64,000 nt of DNA from Flavobacterium limicola. Its GTDB lineage: Bacteria > Bacteroidota > Bacteroidia > Flavobacteriales > Flavobacteriaceae. Position 1 is the first letter of the stretch; every line of letters begins with the position of its first letter. The DNA is taken from NCBI RefSeq assembly GCF_003634755.1, contig NZ_RBXA01000001.1, forward strand, positions 310,001 through 374,000, written 5' to 3'. Shown in pieces: positions 33,028-40,986 of this stretch. The notes below the pieces were generated by a model. That model did no database searches and had not been told where the DNA came from. It was given only the letters and a program-made list of their open reading frames with translations. The position numbers were made by a program, and so were the translations under genes.

Positions 33028-34995
33028 ATGAGAACCGGAAAACAAAAAATAATCCTTGTTGCGAAAATACTTTTTGTATTATTTGCCGTCATGATTATTG
33101 CTTTTTACATATTTCGTGATGCCGTTTTACAACAAACCATCGCTAAGGTATCACACGAAATGGAAGTGGATTACAACAGTACTTTTTCAATAAAAAAAGC
33201 TTCTTTTGATGGACTATCGGGCTTGAATCTTACCGAAATAATTCTGGTCCCAAAAAATGCAGACACTCTTTTTAAAATTCAAAAACTAAAAACCAGTGTC
33301 AATTTATGGAAATTAATCACCGGCGACTTGCAACTTGGAACTTTAGAAATGCAGAATGGTTTTGTTCAATTTGTAAAAAAAGGAAGGTCGGGAAATTATG
33401 ATTCATTTCTAAAAAAAGACAGTCAAACAGAAATTCGTGACGAAAAAAGAAATTACGCTCAGTTTGCCTACAGAATCATTTCAAAAGCGCTGAATTTAGT
33501 CCCAACGGATATGATCCTGGACAATCTTTCTTTCCGACTCAATGATAACGGGAAAAAAGCAACCATCGATTTCCAAAAATTACGATTGATCAACAAACAG
33601 CTCGAAACTTCGATAAAAGTTCAAACCAATACGATTTCACAACGATGGAAAATCAAAGGATTTGCCGATCCAAGAAACAAAAAAGCAGATATTCGCTTTG
33701 TAAATATTGATACTGGTGCCATCCAGATGCCGTATTTAGACGAGCGTTTCAACCTGAAATCAAGCTTTGACTCAATTAGATTGAATATTCAAAACATTGA
33801 TAAAGACGGTGACGAATTGCATATTGATGGGTTTATGGCTATTGCCAATTTAAAAATCAATCATCCAAAAATTGCCAGTAAAGATGTAGTCCTACAGAAT
33901 GCTAAATTTGATTACAGATTCTTATTGGGTTCTGATTTTATTTCGATTGACAGCAGCTCAACAGTTCAGTTGAATAAAATAAAATTTCACCCTTACTTGG
34001 CTTACGAAACCGAAAAAGATACGATTTACAAACTCAAGGTCAATATTCCAAAAATGAACGCGCAGGATTTCATTACTTCGCTTCCTGATGGTTTATTTAC
34101 CCACTTTCAAGGAATGGAAGCGAGTGGTACTTTTGATTACAAATTGGATTTTGCCTTCAACCAAAACAAACCGAATCAACTGGTTTTTGACAGTAAATTG
34201 AAGAAAGAAAATCTGAAAATTACAAAATACGGAGAAGCTAATCTCAACAAACTTAATGGCGAATTTGTATATCGTGCTCTTATCAAAAATGTGTTGCAAC
34301 GCCCGATTTTGGTTGGTTCTGCCAATCCAAATTATACGCCTTTAGACCAAATTTCACCGTATTTAAGAAAGTCGGTTTTAACAACAGAAGATCCTTCTTT
34401 CTTTTCGCACCGTGGTTTTATCAGCGAAGCATTCAAACAATCCATCGTAAAAAACATCAGAACCAAAAAGTTTTCACGCGGTGCCAGCACTATCAGCATG
34501 CAATTAGTGAAAAATGCTTTTCTGAGTCGGGAAAAAACAGTATCACGCAAACTGGAGGAAATTTTATTGGTTTACATTCTGGAAAATAACCGGATTGTAA
34601 GTAAAGAACGCATGCTTGAAGTGTATTTTAATATTATCGAATGGGGTCCAAATGTATATGGAATTGGTGAAGCAAGTCAGTTTTATTTCCAAAAAACACC
34701 TTCTGAATTATCGCTGAACGAATGTTTGTATCTCGCCCGAATTATTCCAAGTCCTAAGAAATTTATGTATCAGTTTAACGATCAAGGAATGTTGAAAGAT
34801 TTTGCAATAAAACAAGAGTCGTTCCTAACAAATATCATGTTTCGAAGAGGACTTTTAACTCCAGAAGACACTATTTACAAGTCCTTACCCATCATAATTT
34901 CAGGACCTGCAAAATCTTTTATCAAATTCAAAGTACAAGATTCAACGCAAATAAAAGTGGATTCATTATCCGTTGATGATGAATTTGATCTTTAA
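33028..34995 (+). CDS. AsmA-like membrane protein fused to a GT51 peptidoglycan transglycosylase domain
   Basis: 655 residues from ATG 33028. One N-terminal transmembrane helix (about 5-27, IILVAKILFVLFAVMIIAFY) leads into a long beta-rich periplasmic region (to about 400) with the look of AsmA-type proteins: FSIKKASFDGLSGLNL, TLFKIQKLKTSVNLWKLITG. The C-terminal ~200 residues are a GT51 lipid II polymerase: LTTEDPSFFSHRGF with catalytic Glu454, RGASTISMQLVKN, RKLEEILLVYILE and NIIEWGPNVYGIGEAS. There is no transpeptidase domain, so it is a monofunctional-type glycosyltransferase attached to an unusual N-terminal half. Confidence 0.85.
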   Translation: MRTGKQKIILVAKILFVLFAVMIIAFYIFRDAVLQQTIAKVSHEMEVDYNSTFSIKKASFDGLSGLNLTEIILVPKNADTLFKIQKLKTSVNLWKLITGDLQLGTLEMQNGFVQFVKKGRSGNYDSFLKKDSQTEIRDEKRNYAQFAYRIISKALNLVPTDMILDNLSFRLNDNGKKATIDFQKLRLINKQLETSIKVQTNTISQRWKIKGFADPRNKKADIRFVNIDTGAIQMPYLDERFNLKSSFDSIRLNIQNIDKDGDELHIDGFMAIANLKINHPKIASKDVVLQNAKFDYRFLLGSDFISIDSSSTVQLNKIKFHPYLAYETEKDTIYKLKVNIPKMNAQDFITSLPDGLFTHFQGMEASGTFDYKLDFAFNQNKPNQLVFDSKLKKENLKITKYGEANLNKLNGEFVYRALIKNVLQRPILVGSANPNYTPLDQISPYLRKSVLTTEDPSFFSHRGFISEAFKQSIVKNIRTKKFSRGASTISMQLVKNAFLSREKTVSRKLEEILLVYILENNRIVSKERMLEVYFNIIEWGPNVYGIGEASQFYFQKTPSELSLNECLYLARIIPSPKKFMYQFNDQGMLKDFAIKQESFLTNIMFRRGLLTPEDTIYKSLPIIISGPAKSFIKFKVQDSTQIKVDSLSVDDEFDL

Positions 34996-35003
34996 TTAAA
35001 AAC

Positions 35004-35036
35004 AACCCTATCAGAGTTTTGAACTCTAATAGGGTT
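35004..35036. terminator. Bidirectional terminator between convergent genes
   Basis: AACCCTATCAGAGTT (35004-35018) pairs with 35022-35036 with a single mismatch, three-base loop. It lies between the GT51 gene (plus) and the aldo-keto reductase gene (minus). Confidence 0.75.
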
Positions 35037-35043
35037 TATTACT

Positions 35044-36081
35044 TTACGGAGCCGGATCAGGAATTATAGCCTGAACTTCATCAATTGCTTTTAGAATTTC
35101 ATCCGAAAGTGTAACCTGAATCGTATCAATATTTTCCTTTAATTGTTCCAATGTTGTCGCCCCAATAATCGTGCTAGTTACAAATGGCTGTTGATTTATA
35201 AATGCCAAAGACAATTCCGTCAAGGTCAATCCATTTTTCTTGGCTATCTCCTGATACAAACGAGTGGCTTCGGTACTTTGTGCGCTGTTATATCTGGAAT
35301 ACTGAGGAAACAATTTGATTCTGGCATTTGGATGGTCTTCACCTGTTAGGAATTTACCCGACAAAACCCCAAAAGCCATCGGCGAATATGCTAATAAACC
35401 AACATTTTCTCTCAGGCAAACTTCAGCAGAACCGTTTTCAAAAAGTCTGTTTAATAACGAATATGGATTTTGAATCGTTTTTACTCTTGGCAGATTGTTG
35501 TATTTACTCTCCTCCAGAAAACGCATGATTCCCCAAGGATTTTCATTTGAAAGTCCGATGTGGTTTATTTTTCCTTCTTTGACAAAACTGTCCAACGTTT
35601 CCAATACATTGTGAATGTTATCTTGCCAAGCATCATCCTGCACTTTGAAACCGCGTTGTCCAAAATAATTGGTTTTGCGTTCTGGCCAATGCAATTGGTA
35701 CACATCGATATAATCTGTTTGTAAGCGTTGCAAACTATTATCCAATGCAAACTTTATACTAGCTGGCGAGAAATCTAATTTCTCTCTCATGTAGCCAAAA
35801 TTCGGATTGGGTCCGGCAATTTTGGATGCCAAAACTATTTCTTCTCTTTTTCCTGTTTTTTTGAACCAGGTTCCAAGTATTTTCTCTGTACTTCCGTAGG
35901 TTTCCTCACGCGATGGAATCGAATACATCTCGGCAGTATCAAAGAAATTAACTCCATTTTCTAAAGCATAATCCATTTGGGCATGACCATCAGCTTCGGT
36001 GTTTTGCTCTCCAAAAGTCATCGTTCCAAGGCAAATTTTGCTGACTTTTACATCAGTATTTGGTAAAGTAGTGTATTTCAT
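35044..36081 (-). CDS. Aldo-keto reductase (Tas-like)
   Basis: 345 residues, an (alpha/beta)8 NADPH-dependent reductase. Visible: CLGTMTFGEQNTEADGHAQM at the N-terminus, NFFDTAEMYSIP with the catalytic Asp and Tyr, then VLASKIAG (Lys) and YIDVYQLHWPER (His). The insert RREETYGSTEKILGTWFKK-type region (here SREETYGSTEKILGTW) and length match the Tas/YghZ group. Cytoplasmic, and the substrate is unknown. Monocistronic with its own promoter box. Confidence 0.92.
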   Translation of the reverse strand: MKYTTLPNTDVKVSKICLGTMTFGEQNTEADGHAQMDYALENGVNFFDTAEMYSIPSREETYGSTEKILGTWFKKTGKREEIVLASKIAGPNPNFGYMREKLDFSPASIKFALDNSLQRLQTDYIDVYQLHWPERKTNYFGQRGFKVQDDAWQDNIHNVLETLDSFVKEGKINHIGLSNENPWGIMRFLEESKYNNLPRVKTIQNPYSLLNRLFENGSAEVCLRENVGLLAYSPMAFGVLSGKFLTGEDHPNARIKLFPQYSRYNSAQSTEATRLYQEIAKKNGLTLTELSLAFINQQPFVTSTIIGATTLEQLKENIDTIQVTLSDEILKAIDEVQAIIPDPAP

Positions 36082-36112
36082 ATCTAAGGAAATTGTATTT
36101 TATTTTCGAAAA

Positions 36113-36120
36113 CAAAGATA
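36113..36120 (-). promoter_or_regulatory. -7 promoter box of the aldo-keto reductase gene
   Basis: The minus strand reads TATCTTTG, an exact TAnnTTTG match, 31 bases before the ATG. No -33 TTG is seen. Confidence 0.45.
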
Positions 36121-36213
36121 AAATTAGTTTGTGGTTAGCATTTGCTGTTAACAGAAAATTGAGAAACGTTTACAGCATGTTAAAAAAAAAACGCGAATTA
36201 GCGGTAAAAGAAA

Positions 36214-36241
36214 AAGGTCCAAAGCATAAACTCTGAACCTT
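36214..36241 (-). terminator. Terminator of the OmpA-like lipoprotein gene
   Basis: On the minus strand, 36241-36231 pairs with 36224-36214 over 11 bp (including G-T pairs, 6-base loop), followed by five T. Beside it, CCTTTGCATCTTTGAACC and CCTTTGCTCC form a short tandem duplication (36238-36263). Confidence 0.6.
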
Positions 36242-36266
36242 TGCATCTTTGAACCTTTGCTCCTTT

Positions 36267-37208
36267 TTAATTTATCTCATTCAACATTTCAGCGATTTCG
36301 TCTAATCTTGGTGTTAGAATAATTTCGATTCTACGATTTTTAGCTTTTCCTTCGGCTGTTGCATTGCTTGTTAACGGTGAAAACTCGCCTCGTCCTGCCG
36401 CAGTTAAGTTTTCCTTGTTGATTTTTTTGTTCTCGCTCAAAATAGCAACTATTGCAGTAGCTCTTTTAGTCGATAAATCCCAGTTATCTGCAATTGGTCC
36501 TGAAGCCGTGAAAGCATCATCATCCGTATGACCTTCAATAAGCACTGAGATATCCGGGTTATCACCCAAAACTTTACCTACTTCAATAACTGCTTTTTTT
36601 CCTTCGGAACCTACAGCCCAACTTCCGGAATTAAAAAGTAATTTGTTCTCCATAGAAACATACACTTTTCCATTTTTTTGTTCCACTGTCAACCCCTTTC
36701 CTTCAAAACTGTTCAAAGCTTTAGACAAGGTTTCTTTTAGTTTTTTCATGCTCGCTTCTTTGGCAGCAATCAAATCTTCCAGTTCTTGCAAACGTTGTGC
36801 ATTTTTGCTCAATCGCTCTTGTTCTAATGCCAATGCTTTTCCTTTCTCTTCTAATTGCTCCAGTAAATCACGGTTTTTCTTCATGTTGCTTTGCAAAGCA
36901 TCTCCGCTGTTTTTTTCTAAAGCGGCGTAGGAATCCTGCAGGACATTGAATTTATTTTGAGCCGCTGCATAATCTGCTTTCAATTTATCCAGCTCTGCTT
37001 TGGATTTACTCAAATCAGTTTTTAAGCCGTCACGGTCTAATTCTAATTGGTTTTTAGCTTTTAGCAAATCGGCATTTTCATCTGCTAAACTTCTGTTTTC
37101 TTTTTTTAAATCGGTGAACTTACTTTCTAAGTCATTGTATATTTTCTTAGATACACAAGAGGTTGAAAGCGCCAATACTAATAGTCCGATGGAAACTCTT
37201 TTAATCAT
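36267..37208 (-). CDS. OmpA family lipoprotein with coiled coil
   Basis: 313 residues from ATG 37208; a 17-codon extension upstream breaks the signal peptide. Lipoprotein-type signal ending ALSTSC. Residues ~25-180 form a long heptad-rich coiled coil (LESKFTDLKKENRSLADENA, LEEKGKALALEQERLSKNAQ). An OmpA-like peptidoglycan-binding domain follows: ISVLIEGHTDDDAF, NWDLSTKRATAIV, AAGRGEFSPL and KNRRIEIILTP. It probably tethers the outer membrane to peptidoglycan. Confidence 0.9.
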   Translation of the reverse strand: MIKRVSIGLLVLALSTSCVSKKIYNDLESKFTDLKKENRSLADENADLLKAKNQLELDRDGLKTDLSKSKAELDKLKADYAAAQNKFNVLQDSYAALEKNSGDALQSNMKKNRDLLEQLEEKGKALALEQERLSKNAQRLQELEDLIAAKEASMKKLKETLSKALNSFEGKGLTVEQKNGKVYVSMENKLLFNSGSWAVGSEGKKAVIEVGKVLGDNPDISVLIEGHTDDDAFTASGPIADNWDLSTKRATAIVAILSENKKINKENLTAAGRGEFSPLTSNATAEGKAKNRRIEIILTPRLDEIAEMLNEIN

Positions 37209-37272
37209 TTTGTTGGTATTTATGTTGTTTCTAATGTTGTTTTGAATACAAAAATTCAAAATGTATTCGAAT

Positions 37273-37365
37273 GAGCCCCAATATTGGTGAAAATCCTTTT
37301 CTCTAGTTTTTTAACGAGAGAAAAGATTGTAATCTCGTCTTTAGGACGAGACGGGAAATAGCTCC
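37273..37365 (+). repeat. Structured intergenic repeat, copy B
   Basis: Same block order as copies A and C: GAGCCCC, AAATCCTTTTCTCT, complementary AGAGAAAAGATTGTAA, and CGGGAAATAGCTCC at the end. A second small hairpin (TCTCGTC with GACGAGA, 37333-37351) is inserted before CGGG. It sits between xth and the OmpA-like lipoprotein gene. Confidence 0.72.
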
Positions 37366-37373
37366 TGAAAATT

Positions 37374-38135
37374 TTACTCTAATTCCACTAAAATCGGGCA
37401 ATGATCCGAATGCACGGCATCTGATAAAATAACGGCTCTTTTGAGTTTATGTTTTAAAGAATCGCTGACTAAATTGTAATCGATACGCCAACCCTTATTA
37501 TTTCCTCTGGCTCCGGCGCGGTAACTCCACCAAGAATATTGGTGCGGTTCGTTATTGAAATGGCGAAAACTATCTACAAATCCAGACTTCATGAATCCAT
37601 CAAGCCAAGCTCTTTCTTGTGGCAAAAATCCAGAAACATTTTTGTTTCTGATAGGATCATGAATATCGATTGCCTCGTGGCAAATGTTGTAATCCCCACA
37701 AATAATCAGGTTTGGCGTTTCTTTTTTGAGTTCGTTAATGTAGTTCTGAAAATCATCCATGAATGTGAATTTATGGTCCAATCGATCAATATTTGTCCCC
37801 GATGGCAGGTACAAACTCATCACTGAAAAGTCATCAAAATCAGCACGAAGGTTTCTTCCTTCGAAATCCATGTGATGAATTCCGGTTCCATGAACAACAT
37901 TATTGGGTTTGATTTTAGAAAGAATAGCCACGCCGCTATATCCTTTTTTAGTCGCGGAATAGTAATATTGGTAAGGATAACCCGCTTTTGCAATATCCTC
38001 GACTGGGATTTGATCTTCGGTTGCCTTAATTTCCTGAAGACAAATAATATCCGGATTTGCGTGTTGCAACCAGTCAATAAAGCCTTTTGAAATGGCGGCT
38101 CTGATTCCGTTAACGTTGTATGAAATAATTCTCAT
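37374..38135 (-). CDS. xth: Exodeoxyribonuclease III
   Basis: 253 residues, an AP endonuclease / 3'-5' exonuclease of base-excision repair. Motifs: MRIISYNVNGIRAAISKGF, PDIICLQEIKA (metal-binding Glu), GYSGVAILSK, LIICGDYNICHEAIDIHDP, WRIDYNLVS and the catalytic SDHCPILVELE end. Normal length. Divergent from olsF with separate promoter boxes for each. Confidence 0.95.
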   Translation of the reverse strand: MRIISYNVNGIRAAISKGFIDWLQHANPDIICLQEIKATEDQIPVEDIAKAGYPYQYYYSATKKGYSGVAILSKIKPNNVVHGTGIHHMDFEGRNLRADFDDFSVMSLYLPSGTNIDRLDHKFTFMDDFQNYINELKKETPNLIICGDYNICHEAIDIHDPIRNKNVSGFLPQERAWLDGFMKSGFVDSFRHFNNEPHQYSWWSYRAGARGNNKGWRIDYNLVSDSLKHKLKRAVILSDAVHSDHCPILVELE

Positions 38136-38154
38136 TAATTTTTTTTTTAAATTT

Positions 38155-38162
38155 CAAATGTA
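38155..38162 (-). promoter_or_regulatory. -7 promoter box of xth
   Basis: The minus strand reads TACATTTG, matching TAnnTTTG, 19 bases before the xth ATG. Confidence 0.5.
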
Positions 38163-38214
38163 ACAAAAAAGTAGAAGTTTGATAGAGAAAAATAGAGAAA
38201 ATGGAGTTTTTTGC

Positions 38215-38222
38215 TATCTTTG
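38215..38222 (+). promoter_or_regulatory. -7 promoter box of olsF
   Basis: TATCTTTG matches TAnnTTTG, 28 bases before the olsF ATG. Confidence 0.5.
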
Positions 38223-38250
38223 TTTCTTGCTCTAAAAAAACAAAAAATAC

Positions 38251-40053
38251 ATGGGTTTAGTAACCGCAAAAGAAGTTGCAAAAGCAATAAATGCAGACAA
38301 GTACGGAGTTCTGGGGACTTTTTCCGGCTGGATGCTGATGAAGGTGCTAAAAATATCGACGTTAAACAAAGTATACAACAGAAACAAACATTTGAAAGAT
38401 GTTTCGTTTTTAAATGGAATATTGGATGATTTAAAAATAAAATTTGAAATTCCAGAGGAGGACTTAAAACGATTGCCAAAGGAAGGTGCTTATATCACTA
38501 TTTCTAATCATCCGCTTGGAGGAATTGATGGTGTTTTATTATTGAAATTAATGCTTGAAAGGGAACCTAATTTCAAAATTATTGCCAATTTCCTTTTACA
38601 TCGCATTGAACCACTTAAGAAATACATTATGCCAGTGAATCCTTTTGAAAATCATAAGGATGCTAAATCAAGCGTGGTGGGAATAAAAGAAACATTGCGT
38701 CATTTAAGTGATGGAAAACCATTAGGAATGTTTCCTGCCGGAGAAGTTTCCACGTATAAAGATGGAAAATTAATGGTGGACAAACCATGGGAAGAAGGGG
38801 CAATAAAAGTAATTAGAAAAGCACAAGTACCTGTTGTCCCTATTTATTTTCATGCTAAAAATAGTCGATTATTCTATTTGCTTTCTAAAATAAGCGGTAC
38901 TTTCAGAACGGCAAAACTGCCTTCGGAAGTATTTAGCCAGAAACGTCGCGTGATCAAAGTGCGTATTGGAAAACCTATTTCAGTAAATGAGCAAAACGAA
39001 CACACTACGATTGAGGAATACTCTGAGTTTTTGAGAAAGAAAACGTACATGCTTGCGAATCCTTTCGAAAAAGAAAGCAACTTTTTGCCGACACCTACTT
39101 TAAAAATTCCTAAAAGTCCAAAGACAATTGTTACTGCCGCAAATCAGGACAAAATGATCAAGGAAGTTGATGCGTTACGCAGCACCGATTACCGACTTTT
39201 ACAAAGTAAAAACTATGAAGTATTTCTTGCAGGAGCAAAAAAAATACCTAATATTCTTCATGAAATAGGACGCCTTCGAGAAATTACTTTCAGGGAAGTA
39301 GGTGAAGGAACAAACGAATCCATTGATTTAGACAAGCACGATCAATATTACCATCACCTTTTTTTATGGGATAATGAAGCTAATAAAATTGCCGGTGCAT
39401 ACCGAATGGGATTGGGTTCCGAAATTTATCCGAAGTATGGAATAAATGGTTTCTACCTCAACGACTTGTTCCGATTTGAGCCTGAATTGCATGATATGAT
39501 GCACAAATCCATAGAAATGGGCCGTGCTTTTATCATCAAAGAATACCAACAGAAACCGATGCCTCTTTTCTTACTTTGGAAAGGGATTATGCATACCACA
39601 TTGCGTTACCCGGAACATAAATTTTTACTGGGTGGCGTAAGTATCAGCAATCAATTTTCAGATTTTTCGAAATCATTGATGATTGAATTCATGAAGTCCA
39701 ATTATTATGATCCGTATATTGCGCAATACATTCACCCGAAGAAAGCGTATAAAGTAAAACTGAAAGATGCTGATAAGGATTTTATTTTTGATGAAGCCGA
39801 ATCTGATTTGAATAAGTTTGATAAAATTATCGACGAACTGGAGCCAGGAAGTTTGCGTTTGCCGGTTTTGATTAAAAAATACATCAAACAAAATGCAAAA
39901 GTGGTAGCCTTTAATGTAGATCCGCTTTTTAACAATGCCGTTGACGGATTAATGTACATCCGAATTGCAGATATTCCGGAAAGCACCATGAAACCCGTAA
40001 TGGAAGAGTTTCAGAAAGAACTGGAAAGAAAATTAGTAGATAAAGAAGATTAG
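38251..40053 (+). CDS. olsF: Bifunctional ornithine-lipid synthase-like acyltransferase (PlsC plus GNAT-type)
   Basis: 600 residues. The N-terminal ~290 residues are a PlsC-type O-acyltransferase: ISNHPLGGIDGVLLLK (HX5D form of the acyltransferase motif), GMFPAGEVSTYKDG and PVVPIYFHAKNSR. The C-terminal half is an OlsB/GNAT-like N-acyltransferase: YRLLQSKNYEVFLAG, LREITFREVGEG, KIAGAYRMGLGSEI. This fused order is that of OlsF, described in Serratia and Flavobacterium johnsoniae, where the C-part makes lyso-ornithine lipid and the N-part adds the second acyl chain. It gives phosphorus-free membrane lipids. Monocistronic, ending at a strong terminator. Confidence 0.82.
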   Translation: MGLVTAKEVAKAINADKYGVLGTFSGWMLMKVLKISTLNKVYNRNKHLKDVSFLNGILDDLKIKFEIPEEDLKRLPKEGAYITISNHPLGGIDGVLLLKLMLEREPNFKIIANFLLHRIEPLKKYIMPVNPFENHKDAKSSVVGIKETLRHLSDGKPLGMFPAGEVSTYKDGKLMVDKPWEEGAIKVIRKAQVPVVPIYFHAKNSRLFYLLSKISGTFRTAKLPSEVFSQKRRVIKVRIGKPISVNEQNEHTTIEEYSEFLRKKTYMLANPFEKESNFLPTPTLKIPKSPKTIVTAANQDKMIKEVDALRSTDYRLLQSKNYEVFLAGAKKIPNILHEIGRLREITFREVGEGTNESIDLDKHDQYYHHLFLWDNEANKIAGAYRMGLGSEIYPKYGINGFYLNDLFRFEPELHDMMHKSIEMGRAFIIKEYQQKPMPLFLLWKGIMHTTLRYPEHKFLLGGVSISNQFSDFSKSLMIEFMKSNYYDPYIAQYIHPKKAYKVKLKDADKDFIFDEAESDLNKFDKIIDELEPGSLRLPVLIKKYIKQNAKVVAFNVDPLFNNAVDGLMYIRIADIPESTMKPVMEEFQKELERKLVDKED

Positions 40054-40066
40054 TACCAGTGGATAT

Positions 40067-40109
40067 AAAAAATCCCGTCTCGTCCTAAAAAGACGAGACG
40101 GGATTTTTT
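40067..40109. terminator. Strong bidirectional terminator
   Basis: An 18-bp perfect stem (40067-40084 with 40092-40109), flanked by six A and six T, lies between the convergent olsF and DUF2752 genes. Its core TCTCGTC...GACGAGACGGGA is the same as the small extra hairpin in repeat copy B. Confidence 0.92.
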
Positions 40110-40120
40110 ATGTTTTCTAA

Positions 40121-40585
40121 TTACCTCCAAATTGATTCTTTCAAAATGGAATCTAAAGAATTGTTTTTTATAAAGAAAATCAACCTTATTATATGATATC
40201 CAACAAGGAAAAAACCTAAACTATACGCCAGTCTTTTATTATACATAACAGTATTAAAATACTCTTTTTTAGTACTTAGCTCCATGATCAGTACAACAAT
40301 ACTCACAACACTAAATGCAATTACAAAAGGACCCAATATATGATAGCTAATGCTCTTGTAAAAATCTCCATGATAAAAATAAACCAATGACTTTGTAATC
40401 CCACAACCCGGACATGGAAAACCAGTGAGCATTTTAAAAGGACACAAAGATTGATCGGTCTCAATATGATTGTCCCCATTAAAAAACATTAAAAAAAACG
40501 GAATCATCAGCGTTAGAACAGCGCCTATAATTCCGTAAATTTTACGTTTATCTTTAGTATTACTAATATAATTTATTGATTTCAT
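40121..40585 (-). CDS. DUF2752 family membrane protein
   Basis: 154 residues, four hydrophobic segments. The DUF2752 signature is plain: CPFKMLTGFPCPGCGITKS, with four Cys that look able to bind metal, followed by VYF and a second half with LGFFLVGYHIIRLIFF. Function is unknown to me. Its start overlaps the end of the DUF4234-like gene by 23 bases, so the two are co-translated. Confidence 0.85.
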   Translation of the reverse strand: MKSINYISNTKDKRKIYGIIGAVLTLMIPFFLMFFNGDNHIETDQSLCPFKMLTGFPCPGCGITKSLVYFYHGDFYKSISYHILGPFVIAFSVVSIVVLIMELSTKKEYFNTVMYNKRLAYSLGFFLVGYHIIRLIFFIKNNSLDSILKESIWR

Positions 40586-40943
40586 TTTGAACTATCATTG
40601 CAGCAATCATTGGAAATAAAAGTCCTAAAATAAGCAACAAAACTGTATCGTCTTTTTGGACTGAACCAGATCTATGGTATACGTCCGGAAGTCCGTCTCT
40701 ACCTGCTAAATAAAAGAAATAAATGTTTACAGGATAGCAACAACCTGCAAATATGGCTATGGGTTGTGAGATAACTTCTCGCTCAGAAACTGCATTAAAA
40801 ACTTCTGCTACTTTAATGTTCCAATAGATTAAATACAATCCACAGGTTAAAAACCCAAAAATTAATACTAATACTGGATCTACTTTAAATACTGGAATAG
40901 GTTTCCTTGGAGTGTTCCAAGTTTCTTGTACGATTTCTTCCAT
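40563..40943 (-). CDS. DUF4234-like membrane protein
   Basis: 126 residues. After a polar N-terminus, hydrophobic segments occur at about 22-45, 62-80 and 100-120. FGFLTCGLYLIYWNIKVAEV resembles the DUF4234 core, and a CC pair occurs in IFAGCCYPVNIY. It overlaps DUF2752 by 23 bases. Small Cys-bearing membrane proteins like this often travel with DUF2752 in Flavobacteriia, in my recollection. No function is assigned. Confidence 0.72.
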   Translation of the reverse strand: MEEIVQETWNTPRKPIPVFKVDPVLVLIFGFLTCGLYLIYWNIKVAEVFNAVSEREVISQPIAIFAGCCYPVNIYFFYLAGRDGLPDVYHRSGSVQKDDTVLLLILGLLFPMIAAMIVQNEINKLY

Positions 40944-40986
40944 TTTGGTTTGGTTTGGTTAAATTTAAGTTAGTGATTATTAAAAA

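Noticed and set aside
36231..36265. CCTTTGCATCTTTGAACCTTTGC tandem motif as a CRISPR-like or regulatory repeat
   Set aside because: Only two short units; the segment is explained better as part of the terminator region.
36643..37245. Plus-strand ORFs opposite the OmpA-like lipoprotein gene
   Set aside because: Antisense of a Lys/Glu-rich coiled coil gives Phe/Ser/Leu-rich frames, a composition artefact.
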